Of a stretch of 64,000 nt of DNA, positions 23,701 through 36,200 are shown piece by piece. The stretch's first letter is position 1. The number at the start of each line of letters is the position of its first letter. Source of the stretch: Chaetorhynchus papuensis (taxonomy: Eukaryota; Chordata; Aves; Passeriformes; Rhipiduridae); assembly GCA_013396525.1 (NCBI GenBank), contig VWYX01001138.1, positions 100,165-164,164 on the forward strand, in the 5' to 3' direction. Made by a program: the position numbers and the translations under genes. Under the pieces are notes generated by a model, which did not search any database, was not told the origin of the DNA, and was given only the letters and a program-made list of their open reading frames with translations.

Positions 23701-26700
23701 GGAAGAGAGCAGAGTGTGTTCCTCCTCCCTTGCTCACAGCTGGCTGGCCCATGGGTTATGAGATTTTTCTTCCTTGAGCTGAGTGGGAGGGAGGGGGGAG
23801 AGATTCAACCTTGGTCCTGCTACCAAATCTTTGGTTTTTTTGGCGAGACATGATGTGAAATTTGCCACTGGGAGAGTGCTGAGCCCTGCCAGACTCACTC
23901 AGCTGCCTTTGGACTCTGGCTCTCCGGTCTGGGTCTCAGCAGGTTTTCTCCAGGCAGCACCACACCAGAGAGCAGGAAGAGTTCATGGGGGTGCAGGGCT
24001 TGCTCAGTTATCACTGGGGGGCAGAGGCAGGAGAACCCAAGTTCTGAGCTACAGTCGAGCTGTGTCCTTGTCCCAGCTGCCAAGGGACAGTGCCAAGGCA
24101 GCAGGAAATGCTCTGCAGGCACGGTTATCCATGCTGGATCTCTTCAGCAGGTGCCTTCTGTTATTCAGGGTGGTGAAAATGGGCTGCAGGGATTCTGATG
24201 GGAGCTCAGGCCAGGCAGTGCACAGCTGGGAGAGTCCCACAGGCCACCAGCCACAGAGGCGTTTGAGCCAGCGTGTCTCATGCTGGGACTGACTCGGGGG
24301 CTCTCCTCAGGTGGAGGAGTTTCGGAAGAAGGATGCTGAGCGAGGGGTGAAGATCGCCCAGGTGCTGCAGGGCTTCATCAGCCGCAAGGTGGTGAAGCAG
24401 ACGGTGATGACGGTGGTGTACGGGGTCACTCGCTACGGTGGCCGCCTGCAGATAGAGAAACGCCTCAAGGAGATTGACGAGTTCCCCGAGGTAGCATTCC
24501 TGTGTGTCCCCCTCCCTGGATCCTGTCACTTTCCTCTGTCTTTGGCTGTCCCTTTGCCTGACTCATCGCTCTGCGTCTGCTCTGTGCCAGGAGTACTTGT
24601 GGGAAGCATCTCATTACCTGGTGAAGCAGGTGTTCAACAGCATCAAGGAGATGTTCTCAGCGACTCGAGATATCCAGGTAAGGAGCCTGTTGCCCCTTAC
24701 TTCCACTTGTTTTTCTTCCCTGCTCCACTCATACATAGACAAGGGGGTGCTCCATGGGGAGAGATGGTTCTCCTGGCTCCTGGCCCAGAGGGGATCCTCC
24801 TGCCCCAGCCCAGAAGTGTGAGATTGTGCCAAATTCCCCAGGTGCTGGACTGTCACAGTCTGTGGCAGGAGTGAGGGTGGCCTGTGCTGGGAGGGGATGG
24901 GGTCTCCCAGCTCCACACTAACTCCAGCTGCTTCCTCCCCTCTTCTGAAGAACTGGCTGACGGAGAGCGCCAAGCTCATTGCCCAGTCGGGCCGGACGGT
25001 GGAGTGGGTCACACCGCTGGGGCTCCCCATCATACAGCCCTACTATCGCTCCAGGTCCACTGTGGTGAGTGTCCTGTGTCAGGTCTCCTGGCCCACTCTC
25101 CCTGTGCCACGGTGGGAGCAGGGAAAAGAGCCAAGAGGCAAGAGCCCGGCAGGTTGGCATCACTGGTGGGTGAGCCTGCAGAGCAGGTAGGATGCCTGTG
25201 CACAGGCACATCCTCCAGCCTCATGGCTCCCTGCAGAGCCTGGAGTGTGTGGGTGGGCTGGTGAGGAAGCTCTGCGGCTCCGTCCCACTCAGGCAGCTGG
25301 GGCACGGGCCGTTCCCCGCTCTGGGAGCCTCCTTGGGGCTCGTGTGACTCAGCCTCGCTGCTGTCGCCTCCCACGTGCTGCTGCGCTGACTCACGGCCCC
25401 CCAGCCCGGCTCCAGCAGCCCTTCTCGAGCCAATTCACCCTGCGAGGGTGAAAGGGTTCAGATGCCTGCCAGCACCCTCAGGAGGGGAGCTGGGCAAGGT
25501 GTCACTGGGCAGTGGCAGCTGCCGTGGTGCTGGGACACCCTGGAAAGGCACAGGCCCCTCTCCAGAAGAGTGGGGCAGTGCCCAGCCCCCCGTGCTGCCA
25601 GGCAGCGCAGGGTGACGGCTGCTCCCCTCTCTCCCCACAGCTCAATTGTGGCATGCAGCGCTTGAGTGTGAAAAACTCCAACAGCAGCCAGTAAGTACAA
25701 AAACATGGCCTGTACAGCACCCCTGCTGACCCCAGCCTGTGCTCCGGGGACAAGGCCTTCCCATCAGGGAAGCTGTCAAGGAGTGCCAGAGCTCCCGTTA
25801 TCCCCCTGAGCTGCAGAAAGCTGGACAGAGCAGCAGGGCCTTGGGGCCCTCCAGGGCAGGCCCCTCACCCCCAGGCTGGGGTGGCACTGCCTCTGTGCCA
25901 GTGCTGTCATCTTTGGCCCTGAAATGCCCCAGCTCCTCTGTGCCCTGCTTTGTCCTGCAGGAAACCTGACACTGTGAAGCAGAAGAATGCCTTTCCCCCC
26001 AACTTCATCCACTCTCTGGACTCCACACACATGATGCTCACAGCACTGCACTGCCTCAGGTAGGGAGTGGGCAGCTGGGCTCTCACCTGGCTCTTCCCTG
26101 GCTCAGGACTCTTCTAGGAGAATGTTGCCAGGGCAAGGCATCACATGGGACTGAGGAGTCCCTGGTGGGTGGGCATTTGGGATTCCTGGCAGAGAAGAAG
26201 AGGAGGTGGCAGGGCAGGGACAGGGAGATCCTGGGACTGGCCCCCTCCCTCTGAAGACCTGCCATGCAGGGAGTCCCCCTCCTTGTGTGCTCCCTGCTCC
26301 TGTCCCAGCCAGAGGTTCTACATGGGGTGGGTCCATCGCTCAGAGAGGGTCTCAGCACTGCTTCATGGCACCTTTGCCTCCTCCCAGGAAGGGCCTGACC
26401 TTCGTCTCAGTCCACGATTGCTACTGGACTCACGCGCTCACCGTGGATGTCATGAACCAGGTAAAAGTGTCCTCCTGGCTCCCTTGTGAGCAAGATCTTG
26501 CTGATCTGTGCTCTGGGCCCATGCCAGGCCTCGCCTCCCCTGGGCTTTGTTCCATAGGCTGATTGATTCACCCGGGTGAGGTGAACCTGGGATGTTTGCT
26601 GGCGGTCGCAGCTGATTTCCTGGTGCCCCATCTCCTCCCACTCTGCAGGGAGCATGTGGGGGAGAATCTGGGGAAATGGGCACTAAACACAGCCCTGGCA

Positions 26701-28082
26701 GAGCTGGTGCCCCTGCCCTGCCCTGGGTCCTCCTTGTGCTAATGAGGGTCGACCTCTGCTTCACACCTCCCCAGGCTGATTCCCTTCACCCTTTTCTGGC
26801 AGCCCCCCGTTCCCACTCCTGCTGCTTCCCCTGCCCCTCACCTCTGACCTGTCACTGGGGGAAGGAGGGAAAACACCTGCTAAGCTGCACCTCGCTGTTG
26901 TCTCCCTGGCTCAGGTCTGTCGGCAGCAGTTCGTGGCTCTGCACAGTGAGAAGATTTTGCAGGATCTGTCTGAGTTCATGCTGGAGAAATATTGCAGGTA
27001 TTCCTGACCTGTTGGTTTTCCCCCCCACACTTCCCAGAGGTCGTGTCCAGGTGCTCACAGGTTGTGTCACCTGCCTGGGGGTTGCTCTGGGGGAAAGCTG
27101 TCCTTTCTTCTTGCCTGACACCCAAATCACCTTCAACAGCTGTGTAAAAACCAAGGGCTCTGCACCCCCTTGCTGCAGAACTGAGGAGGGTTTGGCAGCG
27201 TTAGGGTCTGCCCTGGGCGGCTGGGGCTGGGGCTGGGCTCCTGCTCTCACTCTGGGGTGCGTGGTCTGTTTTGGAAGAGCTGAATCCTGTTGTCAGGGGC
27301 TGCACTGGTGGGGAGCAGAGGAGGGTGTGCCTGGTTCCAGATAACCTGTGTTCATTTGCTTCCTTCTAGTTCATCCAGCTCCAGCACAGAGCCCATGGCC
27401 TATTGGCAGAAGAGACTGATGGAGCAGCTGTCAAATGTCCCCAGGACAGGTAGGAGCATGGGACAGGAACGTGCAGAGCTCAGGAGCATTGTGGAGACAA
27501 GGGGAATGAGATGGAATGGCCCCCAAAACCACCAAAAGACAGAAAGCCAGAGCTGTCTCCTAGGATCAGGTTTCCCCTCCTGTGCTGGGGTGCAGAGCCA
27601 TGGGGCAGAGCAGTCCAGCACGTCCACATTCCCCTGTAGCATCCCTGTGAGTGGTCCCTGCCATGCTCACTGAGTCCCTGGGATTTCCCCCAGGCTGACC
27701 CAGCTCTTCCCATCCTGCTCTTGTTCCGCTCCCATCTGTTTCCATCCATGAGCATTTGCTAGGAGATGGGAATGAGGGACTCGGCATGGTAATTGCCGGG
27801 ATCTAGATGGTATACATGCAATGGGATTAAGGCAATTAGTTTAACTCCTTCTAATCCCTCAGCCCTGTGTCTGCCAGGCCATCTGGCTCTGCCTGACCTC
27901 TGTGTGGAGTGGCCCAGTGCTTCATGGGCAGCACAGTCCAGGGGCAGGGATCCTTCATACCCTGAGGCCACTTCTCTCCCCCTTGTCCATCCCCACCCTG
28001 CTCTCCTCTGACCTCTCCTTCACTCCCCGCAGGTGAATTCAACTTGAAGCAGGTGATGGATTCCACCTATTTCTTCAGCTGA
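14712..28082 (+). CDS. POLRMT: POLRMT, mitochondrial DNA-directed RNA polymerase (21 exons)
   Basis: Exons: 14712-14769, 15350-15445, 15743-16380, 16807-16937, 17971-18157, 18585-18734, 18861-19028, 19361-19531, 19992-20231, 20462-21241, 21531-21653, 23314-23436, 24311-24490, 24591-24677, 24951-25064, 25641-25690, 25961-26059, 26388-26460, 26915-26997, 27370-27449, 28033-28082. They give 1226 residues (human 1230). POLRMT transcribes mtDNA with TFAM and TFB2M and makes replication primers. The start is Arg/Leu-rich, as in a mitochondrial presequence. A PPR region precedes the single-subunit, T7-like polymerase domain. Catalytic residues present are D915 in DGSCNGLQHYAAL, K984 and Y992 in KQTVMTVVYG, and D1142 in SVHDCYW. 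The MDFRGRTYP motif and the usual C-terminus STYFFS are also present. An upstream in-frame ATG at about 14620 lies in the promoter motif, so 14712 is preferred. Confidence 0.97.
16465..16606 (+). mobile_element. Short retroviral env-like fragment in POLRMT intron 3
   Basis: About 140 bp in one open frame, AT-richer than its surroundings. It reads as residues resembling the surface-subunit region of avian endogenous retrovirus Env proteins (for example GNQLGIKVYDD, then further matching residues to about 16606). No LTRs, gag, pol or rest of env are seen, so this is a remnant without coding capacity for a complete protein. The call rests on recognition of the peptide pattern, not on a search. 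Confidence 0.45.
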
Positions 28083-28735
28083 GCCCCAGCAACCCACAGG
28101 CCCTGGGATACCTCTGGACCTCCAGCTGTGGTGGCCACGATGCTCTTCTGTCCCACATCTCATGTGGAAGGAGGTGCAGCTTCCAGCCCAGCGAGAGCCC
28201 TGCTCCACTCTGAGGTGCTGGGGCAAACGGAGACTCTGCTGGAGCAGCTGGTGGGGGACAGGGGCTCTGCACTGTTTGCTGTCACTGTCTGTCCAGCAGA
28301 GGGAGAGGGCACCAAGCCCCAGGGAGGGCTGCAGCTCTGGGCTGGGGGCAAAGGGGTGTGACAGGCAACAGGGTGGCTCCCCTCAGTCCTCACCCCAGTG
28401 CTGTGAGCACTATCCTTTGCCTGGCTGTTGCCTGTCCTGGGCTGCTGTCCCTCTCCTTCCCTCTCCACCAGCAGGACTTGGACGTGGAGGGGCAGGCAAC
28501 GGACCTGGGACACAGCAGGAGCCCCGGCCCTGCTCTTGGCCACAGGGCAGGTGCTGCTCTGTGCCCTGCTCCAGCTCTGGGCACTCTCCCCACTCTCCAT
28601 AGCGCAGCCTCTGCAGCTCTTGACTCTCATTTTCAGGGATGGGTTTTGCTGCTGCTCACTGGGGCTCAGGCAGGGAAAACCACTAACTTAGGGGTCAACA
28701 TGTATAATACTGTAAATAAAATGTTTTTTGAAATA
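28083..28735 (+). terminator. POLRMT: POLRMT 3' UTR and poly(A) signal
   Basis: Non-coding DNA after the POLRMT stop. A canonical AATAAA at 28715-28720 lies in an AT-rich stretch followed by T-rich sequence, giving a 3' UTR of about 640 nt. Confidence 0.7.
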
Positions 28736-28739
28736 CAAG

Positions 28740-29380
28740 ATGGGACCTGTGTCCTCCTTGAAGTCTTTGCCAGAAGCCTGTGGGGTGCCTGGGCTCTTGC
28801 CTCACCTTGCCAGGGGCACGGGGAGGTGGGACTGCTGCCTTCCAGCCTGGCCCTGTTCTGCTGACTGGTTGGGCTTCGGTTGCTTGCAGGGGTGTCACAT
28901 TCTGAAAATGCTTTTGTAGCAGGAACATGGAACTGTGCCAGTGCAGCCACAGCGGGAACTGGACTCTCACAGGGGCCCAACTGCAGCTTTTCCAGCCAGG
29001 AGCCTCCCGTTCTCACTGGACTGTGGCTTCCCGGCCCTCCTTTCCACAGGGCTGGTGCTGGAGATGGTTGGCACCTTGCAACTGGAGCTGTGTTTGGCCC
29101 AGTTCATGGCTGTGCCCTATAACCACAGGCTCACAGCCAGCCTGCACCCAGCTACTTCCTGGCTGCTGCTGGAGCGAGGAGAAAGCTGCTGGCAGAGGCT
29201 TTTCACCTTGTGGCTTTCCTGGCAAGGGAGGCAGCTCTTCAAAGGACAAAGCTGCATCCCGCAGCCCGAGCTGGGGCCGTGCCCAGTGTTCCGGCTCCCG
29301 GGGCCGGGCACGAGGAGCGGGAGGCGCGGCGGGGAGGGACGGTGGCGAAGAAGCGGAGCCGGAGTCGTGCGTAGCTCTGT
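28740..29380. other. Intergenic DNA between convergent POLRMT and HCN2
   Basis: About 640 bp between the inferred poly(A) sites of two tail-to-tail genes. No exon, RNA gene or repeat family was recognised. Confidence 0.5.
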
Positions 29381-30294
29381 CAGCTGCTGACGTTTATTGC
29401 ACAGGATGGGCTGAATGGGAAGGTGGACGCTTGGAGTGGGGCCCTGTCCCTCCGGCTGTTCAGCCGCAGGGGGCCGGGGCTGGCACGGGCCCCGCGCTCG
29501 CGGTACATTCAATGTGGAAGGCTCCAGAGTGCGAGGCAGCGAGGCGCGCACACACACACACACACACACACCCACACCCACACACGCACACAACACACAC
29601 TCAGGCACCTGGTACACTCGATGGGTGCCTTCCCCAGCCCCAGGGCTCGGGCTCCAGCGCCTGCCTCCATCCTAGCGCTGCCTACGGGGACATGGGGCCG
29701 TGCTCACCCCCAGCCCCGGAGTGGGGGACGGTGTGTTCGTGGGTGCTTACAAGCCTCAGGGCGACCATCCCTCAGACCCCTCCCAACTTACCTCCAGTCC
29801 TGGACCGTCACCCCTCGCCTTGGGTCTGTGGGAGGGGCGCAGGGACACGCGCAGCGCCGAGGCTGCGCCGACAGCCCCGGGGAGGTGTCCTGCGGGTCAC
29901 ACACAGGGATGTGTTCAGGTCATAGATATCATACACAGAGTTGGTCATGGCGAGGATACAGCTGTGGCTTCTATGGGCAGCCGGGGAGGCCAGGGGGCAG
30001 CGGGGCTTCGCCGCGGGGAGTGGGCGACAGGGTCAGACTTTGGTCGGCGACGACACGCCCGGGGGCTCAGCCCAGTGACCCCACGGTGGCGGGGGAGGGG
30101 CACAGCAGCCCCAGGCCCACCCTCGGCAGCTGCCCCGCTCTGCAGCGGGTGGCAGGAGGGACCGGGGAGCGGGGCTGGCGCCGTGGCGGGGGGCGGCAGC
30201 CAGCGGTGCGGCCGTGGCCCTCACCCGGCGGCGCGGGGTGGACGCGAGGTGAGATGGGGCTCCCCCGCGCGTGTCCCCGTGCCTGGCGCGGAGG
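29381..30294 (-). other. HCN2: HCN2 3' UTR with poly(A) signal
   Basis: On the minus strand, AATAAA (plus TTTATT at 29393-29398) lies about 900 nt after the HCN2 stop. The UTR is G+C-rich except for a (TG)n run in the sense strand at 29547-29600 and an AT-richer block at about 29905-29960. The ends are inferred from the hexamer. Confidence 0.6.
29547..29600. repeat. (CA)n/(TG)n microsatellite in HCN2 3' UTR
   Basis: A dinucleotide run of about 12 CA units, then interrupted CCCACA and CACGCACA units. In the HCN2 transcript it reads as UG repeats. Length is likely to be polymorphic. Confidence 0.9.
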
Positions 30295-33200
30295 TCACAA
30301 GTTGGAAGACAGCCTGGACTTGGCCGGGTCCGTGTCGGGCGTGCTGGACGCCGAATCCTTGCGGGCCGCCGCCGAGTCCTGCGGCAGGGTGGGCGGCGGT
30401 GTCAGCGCCGAGCCCGTGGGCGCCGGGTGGGCCGCGGGCCCCCGCGAGGGTGCCTGGCCCCGCAGCCCGGCCGGAGGGCCAGGGCCCGGCGAGGCGGCGG
30501 CCGGGCCCCCACCGATGGAGGTGCTGGACTCGCGGGCAGAGGCCGGAGGGCTCTGGGTGCTGCCGGCCGCCAGCCCGTGGGGCAGCGAGGGCTGCGAGGC
30601 CGAGAGGGGCCGCGAATCCTGGCTGAGGCTGCTGGTGTGCAGCGCCTGTGTGCTCTTATGGGCGGCCAGGCGCTGGGGCGAGCTGGGCGCTGGCTGCTGG
30701 CTGAGGGACAGCTGGGAGCCCAGCGGCCCTGGGGCGCCTCCGTAGGCGAACGTCCGGCTGGCCAGCGGGCTTTGGGATGGCGGGCTGGCCGCGGCCGCGG
30801 CGAAGGCGCTGGTGGAGGCCGGCAGGGCCGTGGGCTGCGCCGGGTCCTGCGAGGGCGAGGGGTTGGCGTGGGGCACGGGGGGCTGCGGCTGCGGCGGGGG
30901 GCTCTGCTGCAGCAGGACGGGGGACACGGCGAAGGGGCTGGGCACGGCCTGGGCGTACTGCAAGCGGCGCATCATGCGGGGCGAGCCCAGCGCCATGGAG
31001 CCCACCAGCGGGCTGGCCATCTGCGGGCAGAAGCTCATGGCGACGGCTTGCTGGAGGGTGGCAATGGCAGAGGTGACCTGGGGCTGGACGGGGCTGTACA
31101 TGGCCGTGTGCTGCTGCAGCTCTGCCTGCTGCACCATCTCCCGGTCGTACTTGACGATCTCCTGGATGATCTCGTTCTCCTGGTTGTTGAAGACACCTGA
31201 GTTGAGGTCGTGCTGCACTTTGTGGAGCAGGATCGAGTTCTTCTTCCCTATAGAGAGAAGGCCAGGAGAGGAGGCACCATGAGACCCTATACTGGGGCTA
31301 TGCTGGGCTCCCATGCCAACCACAGCTGCCCCCTTTGCCAAGACACTCCCTCTCCCCCTCCAGGCCCCACTCTGTGTCCTACCAATGCGGTCGAGACGGT
31401 CGATGGCCACAGTCTCAAAGGCCCGTCTCATCATGGGATACTCCTCCAGCACCTCGTTGAAGTTGTCCACTGAGAGTGAGTAGAGGCGGCAGTAGGTATC
31501 TGCACGGACACTGGCCGTGCGCCGGCCACGGGTCAGCAAGCAGATCTCTGGGGGAAAAACACCAGGGCCAAGGTCAGAACACCACCGTCGAGGACAAAAC
31601 AGGGCAGGCCAGGAGCAGGGTGTGAGAACCACAGGTGTCCCAGTGCCTCTCACAGACCCCAGGAGGGGACCCAGGTTGAGTCCTGCCAGTGCTCACCCCC
31701 AAAGTAGGAACCATCGGAGAGTTTCATCTCCTTGTTGCCCTTGGTGAGGATGCTGACCACCCCGTGCTGGATGAAGTACATCTTCTTGCCGATGGTGCCC
31801 TCCCGGATGATGTAGTCGCCCGGCTGGAACACCTCAAACTTCAGCTTGGTGAGCATTGCCGTGACGAAGTTGGGGTCAGCGTTGGCAAACAGCGGCATCG
31901 AGGCCACCAGCTTGCGGCAGTTGAAGTTCACGATTTCCTGTGGGGAAGTGGGTGAGCCCAGGAAGCAGGGACATGCTCCCCAGCCAGGATGGTCTCATGG
32001 ACACCCTGGCACGCAGATTGTGCATGGACACGCTCCCATGCAGAGCTGCAAAGCTGCAGCAAGACATGCTCGACCCCAAGCACGTGCATGGCAAGAGCTG
32101 GTGGGATCCACAGCAGGGAGCAGGGGGTCCCTTCCCTTGGCAAGGGGACCAATTCCCATCCTCACAGCAGCATCCTCCTCCCAGCTCCCCAGCCCTCACC
32201 TCACGCAGGGGCTCGTTGAGCTCCCCCAGGATGCTGTCCTCATCAAACATCTTGCCCTGGTAGCGATGCTCGTAGTAGTCGTGGATCTTCTGGCGGAAGT
32301 CAGCGGGCAGCTTGTGGAAGGACATGTACTGCTCCACCTGCTTGTACTGTGGGGAGACGTGGTGTCAGCTGGGACCCCAGTCCATGGGGCTGGTCCCACT
32401 CCATCGCCCCACCCCTGCTCCTGACCAGGAACCCTCATCCCACGTGGCTGCAGCTCCAGGAGGGGACAAAGGTGTGGGCCCCATCCAGCCCAGTCCTACC
32501 TTCTCCTGGTACTGGCGCCGGGAGGAGTCCAGGGACTGGATGAGGGCGGTGGCGTGGCCGATGAACATGGCGTAGCAGGTGGCCCCCACGATCATGCTCA
32601 GCATGGTCAGCCAGATGTCCGTCATGCTCTCGGGCGCCTGCTTCCCGTAGCCGATGCAGAGCATGTGGCTCATGGACTTGAAGAGGGCGAAGGAATACAG
32701 CTCGCTCCAGGAGTCGTTCTGCAGTGACAGGGACAACGGCTCAGCCGAGCACACGTGTGTTTGTGTGAGCAGCACTCGAGGGCCCAGCGCCCCAGCTCAC
32801 ACTTGGCCGCAGTCCCGGTTCTCTCCCAGCAGTAGGAATTTGTTGAAAAGCAAACTTTTCGAACTTTCCAAACTCCCCCAGCGAAGTAGGCAGGGAAGGA
32901 GAAGGGTGAGATAGGCAGGGGAGGAAGAGGAGGAAGCCAGGAGGAACAGAGCAGAGATGGAAATTTGATGGAGTAGGATGAGACAGACAGGGGAAAAGGG
33001 CCATTTGCAGGAGGCTGCAGGGCTGAGAGGGAGCAATTAGAAACAGGGGCCATTATTTATTAATAGCAGCTTTGTGGCTAATGAGCAGGAGAAGGCGGCA
33101 GGGGATGGGGCCCAGAGCCCCATGTAAGCATATTCCTCCCACCCGGATCAATCCACTGCTCCAAGTCCTGTGAGACCTCACCGGGGCCACGGCAGCATCC

Positions 33201-36200
33201 GGCGCCGGGTGCTCTGTGCACCATGGGGCACCACAGCCCTGGCCCACGGGGGATGGCATCTCCTGGGGCTGGAGGATGGAGGACGGATGATGTGGGGATG
33301 GGTGGGAGCCCCGGGGAGCAGGATGGAGCACGGTGTGGGGCGGAGGGAACTCACCACCATCCCGTTGATGGAGACCCAGCAGTTCTGGGGGAAATCCTGC
33401 AGCATGGGCACCAGGAACTGGAGGCAGCCGTCCCAGTGGCAGAGCAGCAGCATCATCCCGATGAGGTTGATGATCCTCATCACCGCGCTGGCCAGGTCGT
33501 AGGTCATGTGGAAGATCTGTGGGTCGGTGGGATGGCAGGAGGTGAGCTTGGGGACTGTTCCCCTCTGCCCAGCCCTGATCAGGGCATCGACCTGCATGGC
33601 CTTAGCTGAAAGAGGCTCCCGTGGCTGGCCTGGCTCTGGCCCCGAGGTGGCTGTGCTCCACCTGCCTATTTATAGCCGGTGGGTGCCGCCGCGCTGCCGC
33701 CCGGGAAGCGCTAATGGCTGCGAGCCTCGATGAGGATCAGGGAGAGACAAATACTCTGGGCACGGAGGAGGGAGCAGGGCAGCTCCCAGGGCATTGAGTG
33801 CAGGGTACAGACCAGAGCCACACAGCAAAGCTGAGCATGTCCCCTCAAAGCAGGGTGGACTCTGTCTCCTGCACTGGGGACCCCAAGAGGCTGGGGGTCC
33901 TGCTGTCCTCCCCAGTGCTCCCCAAGCTCCTGGTGGGGCAGGGAGCCAGAGGGGAGTGAGACAGGAAGCGCTGAGCTGAGCAGGGGGACAGGGTCCTACT
34001 GCTGGCAGAGCACTGGATTGTTGCCAGCATGTTCCAGCCATGCTGGCACCCATGGTGGGTGCTGTATCACAGCTCAGGGATGCTCCAAACCCTCCAGGGA
34101 GGGTCACAGCCACGCACCGGACCCACACACAGCCCCACAGATCCTCTCCACCCTGCCAGTTTGTCAGGGAACCACTGTGCTCGCAGGGCCCCTCCAGCTC
34201 CCCCTCTCTCCAGCCATCCAGCTGCTGCCAGAGGGTCCCAGAGCAGGTCCTCACCTCCTCCCACTGGTGGATGTAGCGGATGAGCCGGGAGAGGCGGAGG
34301 AGCCGCAGGAGGCTGAGGATTTTGGTGAATCGGACGATGCGGAGGGCGCGGGCTGTTTTATAGACCTCCGAGTCTATGCCCTTCTCCACAATGAGGAAAA
34401 CGTAGTCCACGGGGATGGAGGAGACAAAGTCCACCACAAACCAGGTCTTGAGGTACTTCTTCTTGATCTTCTCGGGGTCCAGGATGATTTCTGTGTTGTC
34501 CTCAATGACAATCCCTGTCCGGAAGTTCAGCACCAGGTCCATCAGGAAGAAGGTGTCAGAGACCACGTTGAACACGATCCAGGGGGCCGTGGTCTCCTCC
34601 TTGAAGAAGGTGATGCCCACGGGAATGATGATCAGGTTGCCCACCATGAAGAGCAGCATTGTGAAGTCCCAGTAAAATCTGGGGAGCGAGAAGATGAAGG
34701 GGGGCTGTCACCAGCGTCCCAGAGTGCCCCCCAAGCCAAGGGGACCCCAGCCACCATGCCCTGCCCTAAGGGAGCTGTGCCACTGGGCTGCTGTCACTCT
34801 AATGCCACCTCAGCCACAGGAGCACCTTCCTCTCCCTGCTCTCTAAACTGCCCCCAGGGTGATCCTGCAGCCAGCAGAGCTCCTGACTGGGACAGAGGAT
34901 GAGGCTGAGGGCTTCTGCTGGTCTGATTTGGCCCGTGGCAGCAGGTCCTGGGGGAGGGGAGAATGATGGCACCAAGCACCGCAGGGGGACACACTCCAGC
35001 TGAGCTGCCCAGGGGCATCCCGTGGGCTGGGGGATCCCCAAACGACCGGCAGTACTCAAGGTCGCGGGTGGAGTCAGTATCCGAGAGCCTCGAGAGAAGC
35101 CTCCCTCTTCCTGCGCTCCCAGAGTGGGGACACAAGGACAGGGGACAGACCCCGGGGACAGCCAGGGCCACCTCGCTCCGGCGCCTCCCTGGGCCAGGCT
35201 GGGGTCGCGGTTTGGGGGGTGCCAGGGCGGGGTTTGTCCGTCGGCCCCGCAGCGCGGGGGCGGTGGAAGGAGCCGCCGCGGCTCCGGTGCAGCGGAGCAC
35301 GTACGGCTGCAGCTGGCGGCGGCAGCGCCCGCAACCCCGGCCAGACGCGCGGGCGGTGGGGGGTGGGCGGCCGCCTCCGACCCTGGCCCTGCCTGGGCTG
35401 CGCTGCTCCTCCGCCCCTCCTGCCTCACGCCATCCTTCTCCCCTTTCTCCTCGTCCCCCTCTCCCGGGCCACCGGTGACCTTTCCGAGCATCTGCAAGGT
35501 CACAGCAGCTCTGTCACGGCAGGATGGCGCGGGGGCCACCTCGGGCCTGCCTCCCCTGGCCGGGGGGCGGGAGTGGGGGGGACCCTCCTCAGTGCCACGG
35601 ACACACAGGACCCTCGCCCACGCATTTCCGCTCAGCCCACCCTGGGAGCTGCAGGGTGATGGGCGGGGGGTGCCATGGCCACGCTGTGCCCTGGGCACGC
35701 TGTGCCCTGGGGTGGGGGGGGACGAGGAGGAGACCCCCACGCACACGGGAAGGGGCGATGGGCCAGGTCCCCCCCCCCCCCACTGCGCAGACTAGCGCAG
35801 GACCAGAAGGAGCTGAGCATCCCAGCTCCTGACCTTTCTCCAATGACACCTTCCTCATGTGAGACATTGCCGTGGCAACCGTGAGTGATGTCACTGCTGC
35901 AAAACGATGACTTCACGCCAGGGCGGTCCCCAGGGTACCCTCGGCAGAGGAGCTGTGGTCCCCCCGCACCCCTACACCGAGCTCCGGCTGCTGGCACCAA
36001 ACAGGCCCAGCTGGACCCCCTGGCTCCCACGCGTGGCACAACCTCCCAGGGATACTGAAATCAGCAGAGCCACTGTGGGGCTGGATCTGTCCCTAAACCC
36101 CCCGGCAGCTCCCGCTCAGACTGACCTCACTGCGCTGCGTGGGTCCCACAGGGGCTTTAGCCATGCAAAGCTGCGAAGAACAAAGATTAAATAACCATGC

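Noticed and set aside
29423..30745. 440-codon plus-strand open frame near the HCN2 3' end
   Set aside because: Antisense to the HCN2 last exon and 3' UTR, and includes the CA repeat. The HCN2 strand carries the conserved protein.
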